The notes beneath the pieces are model-generated. The model did not search any database. It was given only the letters and a program-made list of their open reading frames with translations, and was not told where the DNA came from. A stretch of 64,000 bases of DNA, from the NCBI RefSeq assembly GCF_001584325.1, contig NZ_LSAZ01000019.1, forward strand, positions 1 through 64,000, in the 5' to 3' direction. Positions 63,020 through 64,000 of this stretch are shown here, one piece after another (the first letter of the stretch is position 1; each line of letters opens with the position of its first letter). This DNA is from Bacillus nakamurai. GTDB lineage: Bacteria; Bacillota; Bacilli; Bacillales; Bacillaceae. Made by a program: the position numbers and the translations under genes.

Positions 63020-63865
63020 GTGCCGAGGGAATTAAGAAATGCCGTCATCAGCTTTGTGAGCTACGTAGATAAGGCGGCGAACCAGACAGAATTTTTTTTC
63101 ACAAAAGCAGCCGGCCTCCCGTCGTTTGAAAAAAAGGTGCAGCTGTTTACGAAAAGCGAGCCGGATGATCAAAAGCTCGTCTACGGCATCGTGTATGAGC
63201 CGGATGTCCCGGATGCCCACGGCGACTATATGACAGCTGAAGAAATTGAAAAGGCCGCTCACGGATTTCTGGCCGATGCCCGAAATATTGACACGAATCA
63301 TAACTTTGAAGGCGGCACCGGCGAGGTGGTGGAATCATATGTCGCGCCGGATGATTTTCAAATCGGCGGAGCGCAGATCCGAAAAGGGTCGTGGGTGCTT
63401 GTCACAAAAGCATCTGATGAAGTGTGGGAACAAATTAAAGCCGGTGTCATTACAGGCTACAGCATGGCGGGAACCGCTGACGTATATGAAGAGCCGGAGG
63501 ACAAACAAGCCGGCTTATTCGGCGTGGTCAAGCAATTGCTGGACCGCGACCGTAAATCCAGATACCGCAAGGGAGAGGACATGAAAAAGATGAAAAAAGA
63601 AGACTTGAGAGAATCCATTGAACACGCGCTGTATCCGCTGTTGAAGCGCCTTGACAATATGGATCAAAACACGGACGCGCAAGACGCGTCATCTGCGCCG
63701 CCTGACGATGAAAAGCTGAAAAAGCTTGTCGAGGACATGCTTGCCCCGATTATTAAACGACTTGAAGCGCTCGAAAAAGTACGCGGGGCTTCAAAGCAGA
63801 CGGAAGATGACATGAGCGGCAGCCAAGAGCCGGTCAAAAAATCCATTTGGAGCGGACTGCTCTAA
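63020..63865 (+). CDS. xkdF: PBSX XkdF, head maturation protease-like
   Basis: This 281-residue protein has the XkdF serine-protease-like domain (about 50-165: [38 protein letters not shown]). A coiled, charged C-terminal tail may act as scaffold. The GTG lies 13 bases behind GAAAGGGGGTG. It is between portal and capsid genes, where prohead proteases lie. Confidence 0.9.
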   Translation: MPRELRNAVISFVSYVDKAANQTEFFFTKAAGLPSFEKKVQLFTKSEPDDQKLVYGIVYEPDVPDAHGDYMTAEEIEKAAHGFLADARNIDTNHNFEGGTGEVVESYVAPDDFQIGGAQIRKGSWVLVTKASDEVWEQIKAGVITGYSMAGTADVYEEPEDKQAGLFGVVKQLLDRDRKSRYRKGEDMKKMKKEDLRESIEHALYPLLKRLDNMDQNTDAQDASSAPPDDEKLKKLVEDMLAPIIKRLEALEKVRGASKQTEDDMSGSQEPVKKSIWSGLL

Positions 63866-63891
63866 ACCCAGTCAGAAGGAGGAACTCTAGA

Positions 63892-64000
63892 GTGAGAAAT
63901 CAAGATATCATCAGAAAAGCGGAAATGTCACTTTCCGCTTTAAAAAGCGGCGGATTAATGAATCCCGCACAAGCGTCGGCATTTATCCGCATGGTGCAGA
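63892..64000 (+). CDS. xkdG: PBSX XkdG (major capsid), 5' part
   Basis: The GTG at 63892 has AAGGAGG upstream. The visible part reads [35 protein letters not shown] and runs off the window edge. By position after xkdF it should be the major capsid gene xkdG. Confidence 0.8.
   Translation, partial: MRNQDIIRKAEMSLSALKSGGLMNPAQASAFIRMVQ

Overview
The window is a piece of a Bacillus chromosome from the B. subtilis species complex. From about 26.7 kb to the right end the gene order cotT, yjfB, yjgA, yjgB, yjgC, yjgD, yjiB, yjiC, yjjA, yjkA, yjkB, yjlA, yjlB, yjlC, ndh, uxaC, yjmB, exuR, uxaB/uxaA, yjnA, yjoA, rapA, phrA and then the PBSX-type prophage is the known B. subtilis order. Sequence divergence and missing genes (yjmC to exuT) suggest a relative of strain 168, perhaps of the B. 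amyloliquefaciens/velezensis branch; that branch is an inference. Product names rest on my recognition of the translated proteins, not on a search.

Region 1 (1 to about 26 kb) is an accessory, mosaic region. It carries three paralogous LXG polymorphic toxins with the same secretion/N-terminal part but different nuclease tips (WHH at 2443-4269, LHH at 9486-11288, EndoU at 20069-21907). Each sits beside an immunity gene, and extra or broken SUKH-type genes lie around them. There are also an N-acetylmuramoyl-L-alanine amidase with two relics of the same family, a HipA-like kinase/DUF3037 pair, an alanine racemase, and many truncated genes. Two 47-bp copies of the 3' end of a tRNA-Val(GAC)-like gene (7034-7080 and 18754-18800) bracket 11.7 kb that begins with a broken tyrosine integrase. 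This looks like a decayed integrative element.

Region 2 (about 26 to 46.6 kb) is core chromosome: a spore coat protein, a molybdopterin oxidoreductase operon, a cytochrome P450 with a glycosyltransferase, an iron-export ABC pair, NADH dehydrogenase with a Rex-type operator, and the hexuronate locus. An unusual number of small frameshifts sits in conserved genes here: yjgC, yjgD, uxaC, yjmB and the uxaA part. An in-frame deletion also fuses the 5' half of uxaB to the 3' half of uxaA. Either the strain has lost these functions or the sequence has base-level errors; the uxaB-uxaA fusion is too large to be a base-calling error.

Region 3 (46.6 to 50.8 kb) is a small island: OmpR-type response regulator, sensor kinase, ABC ATPase, ABC permease with one in-frame amber codon, and a two-helix membrane peptide. 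It abuts a truncated yjnA, so it replaced the rest of that gene.

Region 4 (51 kb to the end) holds yjoA, the rapA-phrA quorum pair (mature peptide ARNQT), and the left part of a PBSX-like defective prophage: xlyB, yjqB, xkdA, xre, early genes, xtrA, xpf, xtmA, xtmB, xkdE, xkdF and the start of the next late gene. The control elements can be read directly: four Xre-type operators over divergent promoters, a consensus LexA box at xkdA, and a shared motif (TGCCACCTAG.AGTG) upstream of both xtmA and xlyB that is likely the Xpf-dependent late promoter. A partial copy of that motif stands upstream of the HipA-like kinase operon at 4629.
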